The translations under genes and the position numbers were made by a program. From CBDCMJ01 sp965224325 (lineage in GTDB: Bacteria > Chloroflexota > Dehalococcoidia > Lucifugimonadales > UBA3495), in the NCBI GenBank assembly GCA_965224325.1, contig CBDCYT010000020.1:348715-412714 (forward strand): a stretch of 64,000 nucleotides of DNA, read 5' to 3'. The notes under the pieces were generated by a model. It was not told the DNA's origin and did not search any database. It was given only the letters and a program-made list of their open reading frames with translations. Of the stretch, positions 26,098-34,619 are shown piece by piece. How positions within the stretch are numbered: the stretch's first letter is position 1; every line of letters begins with the position of its first letter.

Positions 26098-26397
26098 CCT
26101 TTCGATGAGTGGACCGAGGTGTTCGGATCGGAACGCCTCACTGGGTCGCTGCTGGATCGGCTCACCCACCACATCCATATCCTGGAGATGAACGGCGACA
26201 GCTACCGCCTCCGCCACAGCCGGCAGAGCGCCGCCTACCAGGTCTCGGACGAGCCAGAAGACTCCTGACTCACTCCAGGACTGCGGACCCTTGCTCCTGA
26301 CCTAACCCCGCCCGGCTCCCAATTCAGTCCTTTCTCATCGTGCCGGTGGTACATGATTCCTCCGCCGCAGTGGTACACTTTCTCGCCGCCATTGACA
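26098..26397 (+). mobile_element. IS21 remnant: istB 3' end and intact right terminus
   Basis: Bases 26098-26268 encode the last 56 or so codons of a second istB (PFDEWTEVFGSERLTG...), about 85-90% identical in DNA to the resident istB. Downstream homology continues to a right end with two internal TGGTACA-type repeats and terminal ATTGACA at 26391-26397. The 5' part is absent, so this is the leftover of an earlier insertion or of a deletion between two IS21 copies. Confidence 0.85.
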
Positions 26398-26596
26398 CGC
26401 CACCGGCTGTACCTATACCATCAAGGTGAATATCGACGGAATTCTGTTATTTCCCTCGTGTATTTCCGTCGTGGTGGAGCAAGGCCGATCGCGAGGAGTG
26501 GCTCGTCTCGCCTCCATAGCGCGTTCAGGGCCGGTGGTATGTGACGGGTCGGAGGCGGCTAGGGGTCTGTCTGACAATTAGGGCGGGCCGGCGCTG

Positions 26597-27340
26597 TCAC
26601 AAACGGGCGAACTCTGAACCCAAGCAGCCCAGGTCGAACACTATGCGGCGGAAACCCTCGCCGTAATCCAGCCCTGCCATCTTCCCCTGACGAGCGGCTC
26701 CCTCTCCAATTCTCTGCGCCCTTTTCTCCGGACCCCACGATATCTGGCTAGCGTGGCGGCTTAACGATTCTGCCTTGGCGTCTAGGTATTCGCTAATGTC
26801 CACGAAGACGTCCGGAGCCTCAGTCCCCCATAGATAAGCTTCTCGAACCAGGTGGGGTTCCAGACCTTCTTGGGTAAGATGCTCCGGAAACTGTTTCCGG
26901 TTCCAGGCGTAGGTAAACGCTGCGTCAATGGCCACCTGACCGCTCATTCGGTGGTCCCGGTGAGTGTGGCTCAAGCTGCGGCAAGGGTCCATGCAAAGAA
27001 TCAAGTCCGGCTTGTGCCGGCGTATCTCGCGCACCAGCTGTCCGCGGAATAACATGGTGTCTTCGAGGCCGCCGTCCGGGTAGGCGAGAAACACCACCTC
27101 TTTGTCCCCCAGCACGTCGGCGGCTTCTTGCTGCTCCCGCTTTCTGATGGCCGCCAGCTCGGCTGGAGAAATTTCCCGGTCAGCAGTGCCCTTGTCACCG
27201 TTGGTGCAAAGCACCACCACCGTCTCAGTGCCGGATTCCTTATTCCATTTCGCCAGGGTGCCGCCGCATCCCCCTTCGCAATCGTCCGGATGGGGAGTAA
27301 CCGCCAACACCCGCCGTGGAGGGCTGGTTATAACTTCCAA
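26597..27340 (-). CDS. PIG-L/LmbE-family deacetylase
   Basis: A 247-residue LmbE-like zinc hydrolase. The metal-binding motif VTPHPDDCEGGCGGTLAKW (H and DD) is at residues 14-33 and the later CRSLSHTHRDHRMSGQVAIDA supplies the third histidine. These enzymes remove acetyl groups from GlcNAc-type sugars (for example in mycothiol, bacillithiol or glycolipid pathways) or act on diverse amides. Substrate is not determined. Single gene; start ATG/GTG at 27340. Confidence 0.88.
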   Translation of the reverse strand: MEVITSPPRRVLAVTPHPDDCEGGCGGTLAKWNKESGTETVVVLCTNGDKGTADREISPAELAAIRKREQQEAADVLGDKEVVFLAYPDGGLEDTMLFRGQLVREIRRHKPDLILCMDPCRSLSHTHRDHRMSGQVAIDAAFTYAWNRKQFPEHLTQEGLEPHLVREAYLWGTEAPDVFVDISEYLDAKAESLSRHASQISWGPEKRAQRIGEGAARQGKMAGLDYGEGFRRIVFDLGCLGSEFARL

Positions 27341-27685
27341 ATTGTACAGGCCCCAGGGATGATTTTAGTAACTGCCCGACAGAGTGAGCGCCGGAATAGC
27401 TCCGGCGTCGGTCAGCGGCAAACGATACGCTGCCGTGGCTGATTTAAGGTCACAGATGAAACACCACCATTTTCAGCTCGGTCATTTCCGCTATGGCGTA
27501 GGCCGGCCTGCGACAAGGATGCGAGTACTCGCGACTACACTGGCGATAAGCGGTAGATGTACCGGCTATAGACATCGCGTGCAGATGGGACGGGCGTGTT
27601 GGGCTCCCCAGGCGAGCTTAGCCAACTTGCATCTGCCTTTTACACTTTGGTCATTCCGCTTAGGCATTCCGCTGTGGCAGGCCGG
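27341..27685. other. Intergenic region between divergently ended genes
   Basis: No credible gene. It holds two loosely similar segments, GGTCATTTCCGCTATGGCG (about 27480) and GGTCATTCCGCTTAGGCATT (about 27652), both followed by AGGCCGG; they may be decayed copies of a small repeat. Confidence 0.4.
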
Positions 27686-28375
27686 TTATTGACCGAGCGT
27701 GACGGAGCGGCCCAAGTCGGTGGGATAGTATCTGCCGGCACGGCCGGGGACCCGTTCCAGCCAATGAAATTTGTCCCGTGCTGCGTTGCGCAGCGTCTGG
27801 GTGAAATTATGGGGTAACGGCCACCCAACTATATTGAAAAGCGTTACCAGCTCGGTTGAATTGACACTGTTCATCCCCAAGTACCGGTGCGCCCCCTCGG
27901 CGGCCACTACCACACGCCGCATGTCCCCCATCGGGCTGGCGGCCCGGCAAAACTCGGCGAAAGCTAGCTCTGATTCGATGGTCCGGGGCATAGGGGGAGC
28001 GCCTGCGGGGGCCGGGGCGAGTCCGCGGTGGTTGCCGTCTGTGAGTTGCGACGAGTTGGGGGCCGCCTTGGCCGTAGCCGTGGGCCCTTCGCTTGATGCG
28101 TTCGGCGATGCGTCCGGGGATGCGCTTGGGGATATTTCTGGAGACGCGTTTGGGGATGCACCGGGCGTTGAAGTAGCGGTCTCCAAAGCTACACTCGTAC
28201 TTTTTCCCAGCGCCTGAGATTGGCCGAGGCCGGTAGAGGCGTTGGAATTGCCTTGCATCAAGTCGTTAGGCAGGTCACGAAGCGCCAGCTTGATCACTTC
28301 ATGGATAACTTCCGCTTCCTCGGACTCTAAGGTGATTTGGGCCGCGTTGGGGAGGGTGATAGATACCTTAACCAT
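27686..28375 (-). CDS. Hypothetical protein with Ser/Ala/Pro-rich linker
   Basis: About 229 residues. The N-terminal part (KVSITLPNAAQITLESEEAEV...) looks like a small alpha-beta domain. A linker follows in which a SP-D/N-A motif repeats five times (ASPNASPEISPSASPDASPN). The C-terminal 80 residues, with SVNSTELVTLFNIVGWPLP and LERVPGRAGRYYPTDLGR, resemble a winged-helix fold. Not recognised. ATG at 28375 is favoured over the 28501 start because the extra N-terminus lacks structure. It lies downstream of uvrC on the same strand. Confidence 0.5.
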   Translation of the reverse strand: MVKVSITLPNAAQITLESEEAEVIHEVIKLALRDLPNDLMQGNSNASTGLGQSQALGKSTSVALETATSTPGASPNASPEISPSASPDASPNASSEGPTATAKAAPNSSQLTDGNHRGLAPAPAGAPPMPRTIESELAFAEFCRAASPMGDMRRVVVAAEGAHRYLGMNSVNSTELVTLFNIVGWPLPHNFTQTLRNAARDKFHWLERVPGRAGRYYPTDLGRSVTLGQ

Positions 28376-28548
28376 ACACTCTGCCGGGTCCGCAAGCTGG
28401 GTGAATGGTATGGTACCGCATGAGTAACGCATAAGCAACGTGGGGGTTGGGTATAAATGTAGCTGGCCAACCGTGTCCGGCGGGCCCGTGAGGTCAGGCA
28501 TAGGCCATTCCGGCTCGCGTAGACCGCCCCGCAGAGCCGGAATAACTT

Positions 28549-30417
28549 CTATATAGTCTGTTTGAGTCGCACGGCCATGGAGCGAGTCATGCCGGGAACC
28601 GAGGCTATGTCGTCCAGGGACGCGTCTTTAATTCCTTGCAGGTTGCCGAACCGGCGCATCAGCATACGCTTGCGCTTGGGACCAATACCCGTCACCGAGT
28701 CGATGGGGGAGCGGAGGCTGCTCTTGCTGCGCAGGTCGCGGTGATATGTTATGGCGAAGCGATGGGCCTCGTCGCGAATTCGCTGGACCAAGTATAGGGC
28801 TTGAGAGCTGCGAGGCAGCACAATAGGTTCCGGCGTGTGGGGTACGAACAGCCACTCGTTCTCCTTGGCCAACGAGGCTAGGGGTATATTATCCAACCCT
28901 AATTCCAGAAACACCTCTAGGGCGGCTGAAAGCTGTCCCTTGCCGCCATCGATCAGCACCAGGTCCGGGATGAAGCTCCATTTGTCGCTGGCCGGGTCCT
29001 TGGAGTCCTCGGCGCCACTCCGTTCTGACGCCTGGGACTGGGACAGGCGTTTGAACCGGCGGCGTAGGACCTCTCGGATGCTATCGTAATCGTCAACACC
29101 CTCCACGGACTTCACCTTGAAACGCCGGTAGTGAGACGTCTTGGGCTTGCCGTCCTCAAAAACCACCATGCTGCCCACCGAGTTGCTCCCCTGGATGTGG
29201 GAGATATCGTAGCACTCCATCCGGTACGGTGACGCCGGCAGGCTGAGCTCCTCTTGCAGCTCGGCCATAGCTTGGTGAATGACGTCCGGGTTGTCGAGCC
29301 ACTTGATGCGGTGTTGGGCTAGGCCCTGGGTGGCGTTCTCGGCCACGGTGTCCATGAGTTGCTTGTGCACTCCCCGGCGGGGGTGGACCAAGTGGACGGC
29401 GCCTCCCCGCAGCCCTCGGAGCCAATCGACAACCAGGCCGCCGTCTTCCAGGGGATGTTGGACCAGGATGTGGGGAGGAATGACCGACGCAGTCGGGTAG
29501 AACTGCTTGATGAACTGGCCCAGCACCAGCTCGGGCGGATCGTCTTGGGTCCCTTCCATGAAAAAGTGGTCCCGGCCGATGAGCTTGTTGTGGCGTACAA
29601 AGAAGACCTCCACCCAAGACTCGTTCGTACCCTGGGCTACCGCCATGAGGTCCATGTCGCTGATTGGGTTGGAGTCGACCTTTATTCGTTGCTCTTCGGC
29701 AACTCGCTCCACGCTGCGTATCCGGTCGCGCAGGACCGCGGCCCGTTCGAATTCCAGCTTTTCTGCCGCCTGGTCCATGTTTGTCTTGAGATCGCCGGTA
29801 ACGGCTTCCGTATCCCCTTCCATGAACAGGATCACCTGCTGGATTACCTTCTCGTATTCTTCTGAAGTCGCGTAGCCGGCGCAGGGTGCTACGCAGCGGT
29901 TGATGAAAAATTCAAGGCAAGGCCGTGGGTCCGTGCCGGTTATCGTTTTGGTGCAGGAGCGGTAGGGAAACAGCCGCTTGACCAAGTCCATGGTCTTACG
30001 CACCGAACCGGCGGTGGCGAAGGGACCGAAGTACCGTGCGCCGTCGTTGGAGACCTTGCGGGTAATATAGACGCGGGGGTATTCCTCGGTCAGGTCAATC
30101 TTCAGGAAGGGGTAGGTCTTGTCGTCCTTGAGCCTGGCATTGTAGCGAGGCCGGTAGCGTTTGATGAGGGTATTTTCCAGTATGAGGGCTTCGGCTTCGG
30201 AGTCGGTAACGATGTACTCGAAGTCGTGGACGTGCCCCATCATCCTGCGGACTTTAGCGGTTTGACCGGAGGGGGACCCAAAGTAGGTGCGGACCCTGTT
30301 GCGTAGTACGCTAGCCTTGCCAACGTACAAGATAGAGCCCGCCGCGTCTTTCATGATGTAGACGCCCGGCCGTTCCGGGGTTGCCTGCAGCCGTTGCTCA
30401 ACCAGAGCCAAAGCCAT
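28549..30417 (-). CDS. uvrC: Excinuclease ABC subunit C
   Basis: A 622-residue UvrC, the dual-incision nuclease of nucleotide excision repair. The N-terminal GIY-YIG domain (PGVYIMKDAAGSILYVGKASVLRNRV, residues 17-42) makes the 3' cut; the Cys segment FINRCVAPCAGY, the UVR motif (MDQAAEKLEFERAAVLRDRI, about 205-224), the RNase-H-like endonuclease domain (MECYDISHIQGSNSVGSMVVF and PDLVLIDGGKGQLSAA) and C-terminal HhH motifs (SVTGIGPKRKRMLMRRFG) are all present. Start at ATG 30417, six bases after the upstream small gene. Confidence 0.97.
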   Translation of the reverse strand: MALALVEQRLQATPERPGVYIMKDAAGSILYVGKASVLRNRVRTYFGSPSGQTAKVRRMMGHVHDFEYIVTDSEAEALILENTLIKRYRPRYNARLKDDKTYPFLKIDLTEEYPRVYITRKVSNDGARYFGPFATAGSVRKTMDLVKRLFPYRSCTKTITGTDPRPCLEFFINRCVAPCAGYATSEEYEKVIQQVILFMEGDTEAVTGDLKTNMDQAAEKLEFERAAVLRDRIRSVERVAEEQRIKVDSNPISDMDLMAVAQGTNESWVEVFFVRHNKLIGRDHFFMEGTQDDPPELVLGQFIKQFYPTASVIPPHILVQHPLEDGGLVVDWLRGLRGGAVHLVHPRRGVHKQLMDTVAENATQGLAQHRIKWLDNPDVIHQAMAELQEELSLPASPYRMECYDISHIQGSNSVGSMVVFEDGKPKTSHYRRFKVKSVEGVDDYDSIREVLRRRFKRLSQSQASERSGAEDSKDPASDKWSFIPDLVLIDGGKGQLSAALEVFLELGLDNIPLASLAKENEWLFVPHTPEPIVLPRSSQALYLVQRIRDEAHRFAITYHRDLRSKSSLRSPIDSVTGIGPKRKRMLMRRFGNLQGIKDASLDDIASVPGMTRSMAVRLKQTI

Positions 30418-30423
30418 TACTGC

Positions 30424-30813
30424 CTAAAGCACCACCCCGAGGACGATTATGACGGCCATCACCACCCCGGAAAAACAGAGTATACGCCGCACCTCGGTCC
30501 CAATGAAGTTGGCCGTCGCGGGCCGCTCCCGCCGTCCCCTTGACGGACTCCGGCCAGTCGCATCGGCCATGGCGGCGTTTCTGGCAGCTACGGGACTGGG
30601 CCGCGCTGGTCTGGAGGCAACGGGGGCGGGGACCTGAGGGGGATCCGGGGGTTCCGCGGCCGGTGAAGGGGCATCCGCCCCCGGCTGGTGACCGTCTGCC
30701 TCGGCAGGCGTAAACACCGGAACTTGAATTTCACCGGGAACCCCAGTCTGCCGCTTTTTCCTGCGGCCAATTTGGGCCTGGCGCGACGCCACCCGGCGAG
30801 CTTTACCAGCCAT
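30424..30813 (-). CDS. Small protein with a C-terminal membrane segment
   Basis: A 129-residue protein, basic at the N-terminus (MAGKARRVASRQAQIGRRKKRQ), Pro/Ala-rich in the middle, and with a single hydrophobic segment at the end (ILCFSGVVMAVIIVLGVVL, about residues 110-129), a tail-anchored layout. Not recognised. GGAGG precedes its ATG and it ends six bases before uvrC, so it is probably the first gene of a uvrC operon. Confidence 0.65.
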   Translation of the reverse strand: MAGKARRVASRQAQIGRRKKRQTGVPGEIQVPVFTPAEADGHQPGADAPSPAAEPPDPPQVPAPVASRPARPSPVAARNAAMADATGRSPSRGRRERPATANFIGTEVRRILCFSGVVMAVIIVLGVVL

Positions 30814-30944
30814 TAAAACTTACCTCCTGGCGACGGTCGTTAGTTGCGTCGCCGGAAAGAGAGGTCTGCCCAGCCTCAACGGGAGGCCTTGCCCAACTAT
30901 AACAGCAATTGGGGGAAAAAGGCAGACCAAGAGCCCCAGAGCAG

Positions 30945-31137
30945 GGTCATTCAAAAGTAGCTAGACGAGGTACTCTTCACCGCCACCCCGGCGAATGCCG
31001 GGGCCCAGAAAAGCGAGTCCAACTCGACTCTCACTTCCCGGAAAGTCTCTGGATTCCCGCTCCCCGATCGGGGTCGGGGACAAGCTTCGCGGGAATGACG
31101 GGGGTGTAAGGCGACAACTTCCGATAACTAAATGACC
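30945..31137. mobile_element. MITE-like element with GGTC ends
   Basis: A 193-bp non-coding unit with ends GGTCATT / AATGACC; reading inward from the right gives GGTCATTTAGTTATCGG, like the ends of the 19.5 kb composite element. It is flanked by related 16-base direct repeats, AAGAGCCCCAGAGCAG (30929-30944) and AAGAGCACCAAAGAGG (31138-31153). It carries the dispersed core GGATTCCCGCTCCCCGATCG (31050-31103). Confidence 0.55.
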
Positions 31138-31179
31138 AAGAGCACCAAAGAGGGCCGCCGAGCCTAGCGTGAGCGTGGT

Positions 31180-32115
31180 TCAAGCCCTGGGATGACTCTT
31201 TTCGTACTCTTGGTGCAGATGGGCTCCGCTCAGGTGGGTGTATACCTGCGTCGTCGCAATGCTGGAGTGGCCCAATAGCTCTTGCACGTGGCGAAGGGAG
31301 GCCCCGTTCTGCAGCAAGTGTGTGGCGAAGCTGTGGCGTAGCGTATGGGGTGTAATGCGTTGTACGATGCCGGCCCTCTCACCGTGGGTTTTCAAGATAG
31401 TCCATATCCACTGCCGGGTCAGGCGTTCTCCCCGGTGATTCACGAACAATGCCGTTTCGCCCTTCCGGTTTCCGATCAAGACCGTCCTGGCCTGTTTGAG
31501 GTAACTATTCAGCTCTTGGAGAGCTTTAGGGTGCAGATGAACGATGCGCTCCTTGGAGCCCTTTCCCCAGCATCGCACGTAAGACTCGTGACGGTCTATG
31601 TCCGTAACGTTGAGTGACACCAGTTCGCCCACCCGCAGCCCGGTGGCGTAGAGCATCTCTAAGATCACGGCGTCTCTCTTGCCTTCGGTGCTGCTTGATT
31701 CGTAAGCTACGGCCAGCAGCCGGTACACCTCGTCCTCCGTCAGATACTTAGGCAAGGCGCGGCCTACACGGGGAGCGCCCAGGGATTCGGTGGGGTCTTG
31801 AGTTATGTTCCCGTTCTCGAACAGGAACCCGAAGAAGGACCTGATGGCGGCCACCTTGCGGGCGGTTGTCGTATCTCTGTAGCCTCTCACACCTCGCAAG
31901 TTGCTGATGTATTCGTTTAGGAGGTTCAAGTCCACTGAGTCCCAAGGATAATTCCCGTTGCCGGACCCGTTACCATTGCCGTTCTCTTGGTTGCCGTTCT
32001 CTTGAAGGAATCCCCAGAACTGGCTGAGGTCGTTGCGGTAGGCTTGCGAAGTGTTGCCAGAGAAACCTTTTTCGACAATGAGGTGTTGTAAAAAGGAGCT
32101 AATTGCCTGGTCCAT
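31180..32115 (-). CDS. Tyrosine recombinase XerC/XerD-like
   Basis: About 311 residues. The N-terminal SAM-like core-binding domain (SSFLQHLIVEKGFSGNTSQAYRNDL) is followed by the catalytic domain with ATGLRVGELVSL (Arg), HTLRHSFATHLL (His-x-x-Arg), LLGHSSIATTQVYTHL (His and Tyr nucleophile), so the RHRHY set is complete. This is the Xer type that resolves chromosome dimers at dif, though a mobile-element recombinase cannot be excluded. A QENGNQENGNGNGSGNGN linker sits within the N-terminal domain, unusual for Xer. ATG at 32115 has GGAAGGA eight bases upstream. Confidence 0.85.
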   Translation of the reverse strand: MDQAISSFLQHLIVEKGFSGNTSQAYRNDLSQFWGFLQENGNQENGNGNGSGNGNYPWDSVDLNLLNEYISNLRGVRGYRDTTTARKVAAIRSFFGFLFENGNITQDPTESLGAPRVGRALPKYLTEDEVYRLLAVAYESSSTEGKRDAVILEMLYATGLRVGELVSLNVTDIDRHESYVRCWGKGSKERIVHLHPKALQELNSYLKQARTVLIGNRKGETALFVNHRGERLTRQWIWTILKTHGERAGIVQRITPHTLRHSFATHLLQNGASLRHVQELLGHSSIATTQVYTHLSGAHLHQEYEKSHPRA

Positions 32116-32451
32116 GTTTGGTATCCTTCCGCCAGAGGCGTAAAAAGATGGAATAGCGCAACAATCACCATTCCAGCGTTCGTAATGACGGCAGTCTAGC
32201 ACAAGCGCGGGCAATGGTTCCCTAAGGAAGGTGTACCGGAAATGGCCGGTTTAGGGAAATTGCGTGGCGCCTGGTATTCGCTTGGTATTCGCCTGGTATT
32301 ACGGGGGGCGAGCCTCCTGGCGCGGGGACTCGCTGATGTGGACCTGGGGGAAGGTAGCTCCTAAAGCTCGTCCTTGCCAACAACAGGGCTTGACGAGGCG
32401 GCCCACTAGCGGAGCAACCTGCGGTGAATATTGCCCGCTTGCCGCGTCCCG
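32116..32451. other. Intergenic region
   Basis: No gene recognised. A 10-11 base motif GGTATTCGCCT/GGTATTCGCTT repeats three times at about 32271-32298. The remainder separates the recombinase and the 3' end of the thiolase-like gene. Confidence 0.4.
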
Positions 32452-33624
32452 TTACCCGGTGGACAGCACCACAGTACCGGTGGAGGAGAGAGACCCGCCG
32501 GTCCCGTTTACCAACGCTATCTCCGGGCTTCCGTCTCCGCCCCTTTTCCTAATTTGCCGGGCGGAGCATTCTCCCCTGAGTTGGCGCACTGCCTCCACCA
32601 ACAGGAAGCTGCCGTACATGCCCGGATGCGTGTAGGACAAGCCGCCTCCGCTGGTGTTTAACGGAAAGTCGCCTCCTGGCGCTGTTCGCTGGTCTGCCAC
32701 AAAGTCCGCGGCTTCACCGGGTGCGCAGAAGCCCAGACCTTCCAGGGTCACCATGACGGTATAGGTGAAGGAGTCGTAGATCATGGCCAGGTCAAGGTCG
32801 TCGTGGGTAACCCCTGCCCGGGCCATAGCCTTGGGTCCCGTCTCCCTAGCGAACATGGAGGTCAGGGACGGCATCTGACTGATCATGTTGTGATCGTGGC
32901 CTTCCGCCGCTCCCAGCAACCAGACGGGCTGCTTTCGGCAACTTCTGGCGCGCTCCGCAGTGGTGACTATGATGGCTGCGCCCGAGTCCGTGACCAGGCA
33001 GCAGTCGGGCAAGTGGAACGGCCAGGCTACCCAGCGGGAATTGTGGTAGTCGTCGAAAGACATCGGCGTGTCGTGCATTACCGCTTTCGGATTAAGGTTA
33101 GCCCATTTGCGGGTGGCTACGGCGATTTCCGCCATGGCCTGGCGGGTGCGGTCTTCGCCATACTCATGCATGTATCGGGCGCAGGCCATGGAATAGTTGA
33201 CCGGGGGGCCGATGAGGCCATAGGGAAACTCGTATTGGGAAGGCGGCAGGTTGGGGTCTACGGGAACCGGGGCTCGTGAGGAGCGGCCCGCCTGCCCGTG
33301 GGTTATCAGGGCCACGTCGCAGTATCCTGCCCGGATGGCGGCGGCGGCGTGGGCTACGTGAATGACGAAAGAGGAGCCCCCTACCGACGTATTGTCGGTG
33401 AATCCGGGTTGTATTCCCAGGTATTCACCGGTGGCTAGGGTGGATAGGCCGGCGGTGAACAGTCCATTTACGTCACTCTTTGCGAGTCCGGCGTCTTCCA
33501 GCGCGTTGTGGGCCGCCTCCGCGTGGTGCTGCAGGGACGATTTGTTGGGGACTGTCCCCATCTCGTCTGACTCCGCCACCCCCACGATGGCTATGTCACG
33601 CTCTCTGGAAGTCCTCGTTGACAC
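32452..33624 (-). CDS. Thiolase-family protein (SCP-x-like)
   Basis: A 390-residue member of the thiolase superfamily: IAIVGVAESDEMGTVP at the start, AHNALEDAGLAKSDVNGLFTAG, HVAHAAAAIRAGYCDVALITHGQAGRS and the C-terminal NTSGGGLSYTHPGMYG (the His site) and VNGTGGSLSSTGTVVL. At the position of the nucleophilic Cys in biosynthetic thiolases the sequence is SVGGSSF, so condensing activity is doubtful. Such proteins often pair with a DUF35 OB-fold protein and act in steroid side-chain aldol chemistry; no DUF35 gene is adjacent. GGAGGGA precedes the GTG start. Confidence 0.85.
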   Translation of the reverse strand: MSTRTSRERDIAIVGVAESDEMGTVPNKSSLQHHAEAAHNALEDAGLAKSDVNGLFTAGLSTLATGEYLGIQPGFTDNTSVGGSSFVIHVAHAAAAIRAGYCDVALITHGQAGRSSRAPVPVDPNLPPSQYEFPYGLIGPPVNYSMACARYMHEYGEDRTRQAMAEIAVATRKWANLNPKAVMHDTPMSFDDYHNSRWVAWPFHLPDCCLVTDSGAAIIVTTAERARSCRKQPVWLLGAAEGHDHNMISQMPSLTSMFARETGPKAMARAGVTHDDLDLAMIYDSFTYTVMVTLEGLGFCAPGEAADFVADQRTAPGGDFPLNTSGGGLSYTHPGMYGSFLLVEAVRQLRGECSARQIRKRGGDGSPEIALVNGTGGSLSSTGTVVLSTG

Positions 33625-33978
33625 TGCGGTTCCCTCCGGCGGGCTGGGACCATGGGTTCTTTGTTTCGGCCCGCGCCACGTACGTTGTTACAGTCCGGCC
33701 GCCGTGGCCGCCACTGGTAGAAAACCACATGAGGACCGGCGGTTGAAAGGCTCGCATGATGTTACACCAATTGGGGAGGACAGCACAATACGGTTTTCAG
33801 GTCTCCGGCCGGCACGGCCCGCTGCCGGTTTGGACCGGGTGGCGTCACTCATGTGCTCTACCATTCGGATCTCCCGTCAGTGGGTCAGGCTACAACATGA
33901 TACAATCGCGATAGTAGTCGAGTGTGTTCCATGCTGGCCCGCGAGTTCCGGTCCACCATGGTTAACCATGAGGTAGCA
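33625..33978. other. Divergent intergenic region
   Basis: About 350 bases between the thiolase-like gene and the EVE gene, reading outwards in both directions. It must contain both promoters, but no convincing hexamer pair or repeat was found. Confidence 0.4.
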
Positions 33979-34533
33979 ATGCCCCACAACTTCTGGATGA
34001 TAGTGAGCAATCCGGAGAATTTCCAGATCACCAAGGAGCTAGGATTCACCAAGCAAGGCTTAAAATCGCAACACCGGCGCAAGATCCAAAGGATTGAGTC
34101 CGGTGATCGGGTCCTTTTTTACGTGTCAGGCGCCCGCCGGTTCACCGGCACGGCGACTGCCACGTCCTCCTACTTCGAAGGCGAAACCCGGGTGTGGGAA
34201 AAGGAGGGGAGCGCGGATTGGCCGTTCCAGATACAGATCAAGCCCGAGGTCATCCTAGAAGAACAGCAGTATATCAATGCCAACCTGCTGGCGCCCCGGT
34301 TGGACTACGTCAAGCGTTGGCCGCCGGAAGATTGGTACATGGCGTTCCAGGGTAACCTTCACCTCCTGCCCAAAAGCGATTTTCTTCTCATAGAGGATGA
34401 GATGAAAAAGCTCAAGTACGGCAGAGACTACGAGCGGAGTACTCCGCCGCCGCCGGCCGCTGCCCGGAGGAGAAAGCAGCGGGTCCCGGCCAAGGCTTCC
34501 AACGGGTCTCGACAGCCGGCCGACCAGCGGTAG
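33979..34533 (+). CDS. EVE domain-containing protein
   Basis: A 184-residue protein with an N-terminal EVE (PUA-like) fold: NFWMIVSNPENFQITKELGFTKQGLKSQHRRKIQRIESGDRVLFYVSGARRFTGTATATS spans the first 65 residues or so, with later WPPEDWYMAFQGNLHLLPKSDF. EVE domains bind modified bases in DNA or RNA and often accompany restriction systems; here the neighbours are unrelated. The Pro/Arg/Lys-rich tail looks disordered. ATG at 33979 with GAGG upstream is preferred over a GTG at 33922. Confidence 0.85.
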   Translation: MPHNFWMIVSNPENFQITKELGFTKQGLKSQHRRKIQRIESGDRVLFYVSGARRFTGTATATSSYFEGETRVWEKEGSADWPFQIQIKPEVILEEQQYINANLLAPRLDYVKRWPPEDWYMAFQGNLHLLPKSDFLLIEDEMKKLKYGRDYERSTPPPPAAARRRKQRVPAKASNGSRQPADQR

Positions 34534-34619
34534 CCTTTACCTTGGATTCATTCGGGGGATTCATTCGGGGGCAGCGGTAAGTTGGGCTCAGGAGGGCTGT
34601 GGATAGGCTCAACTGCCCT

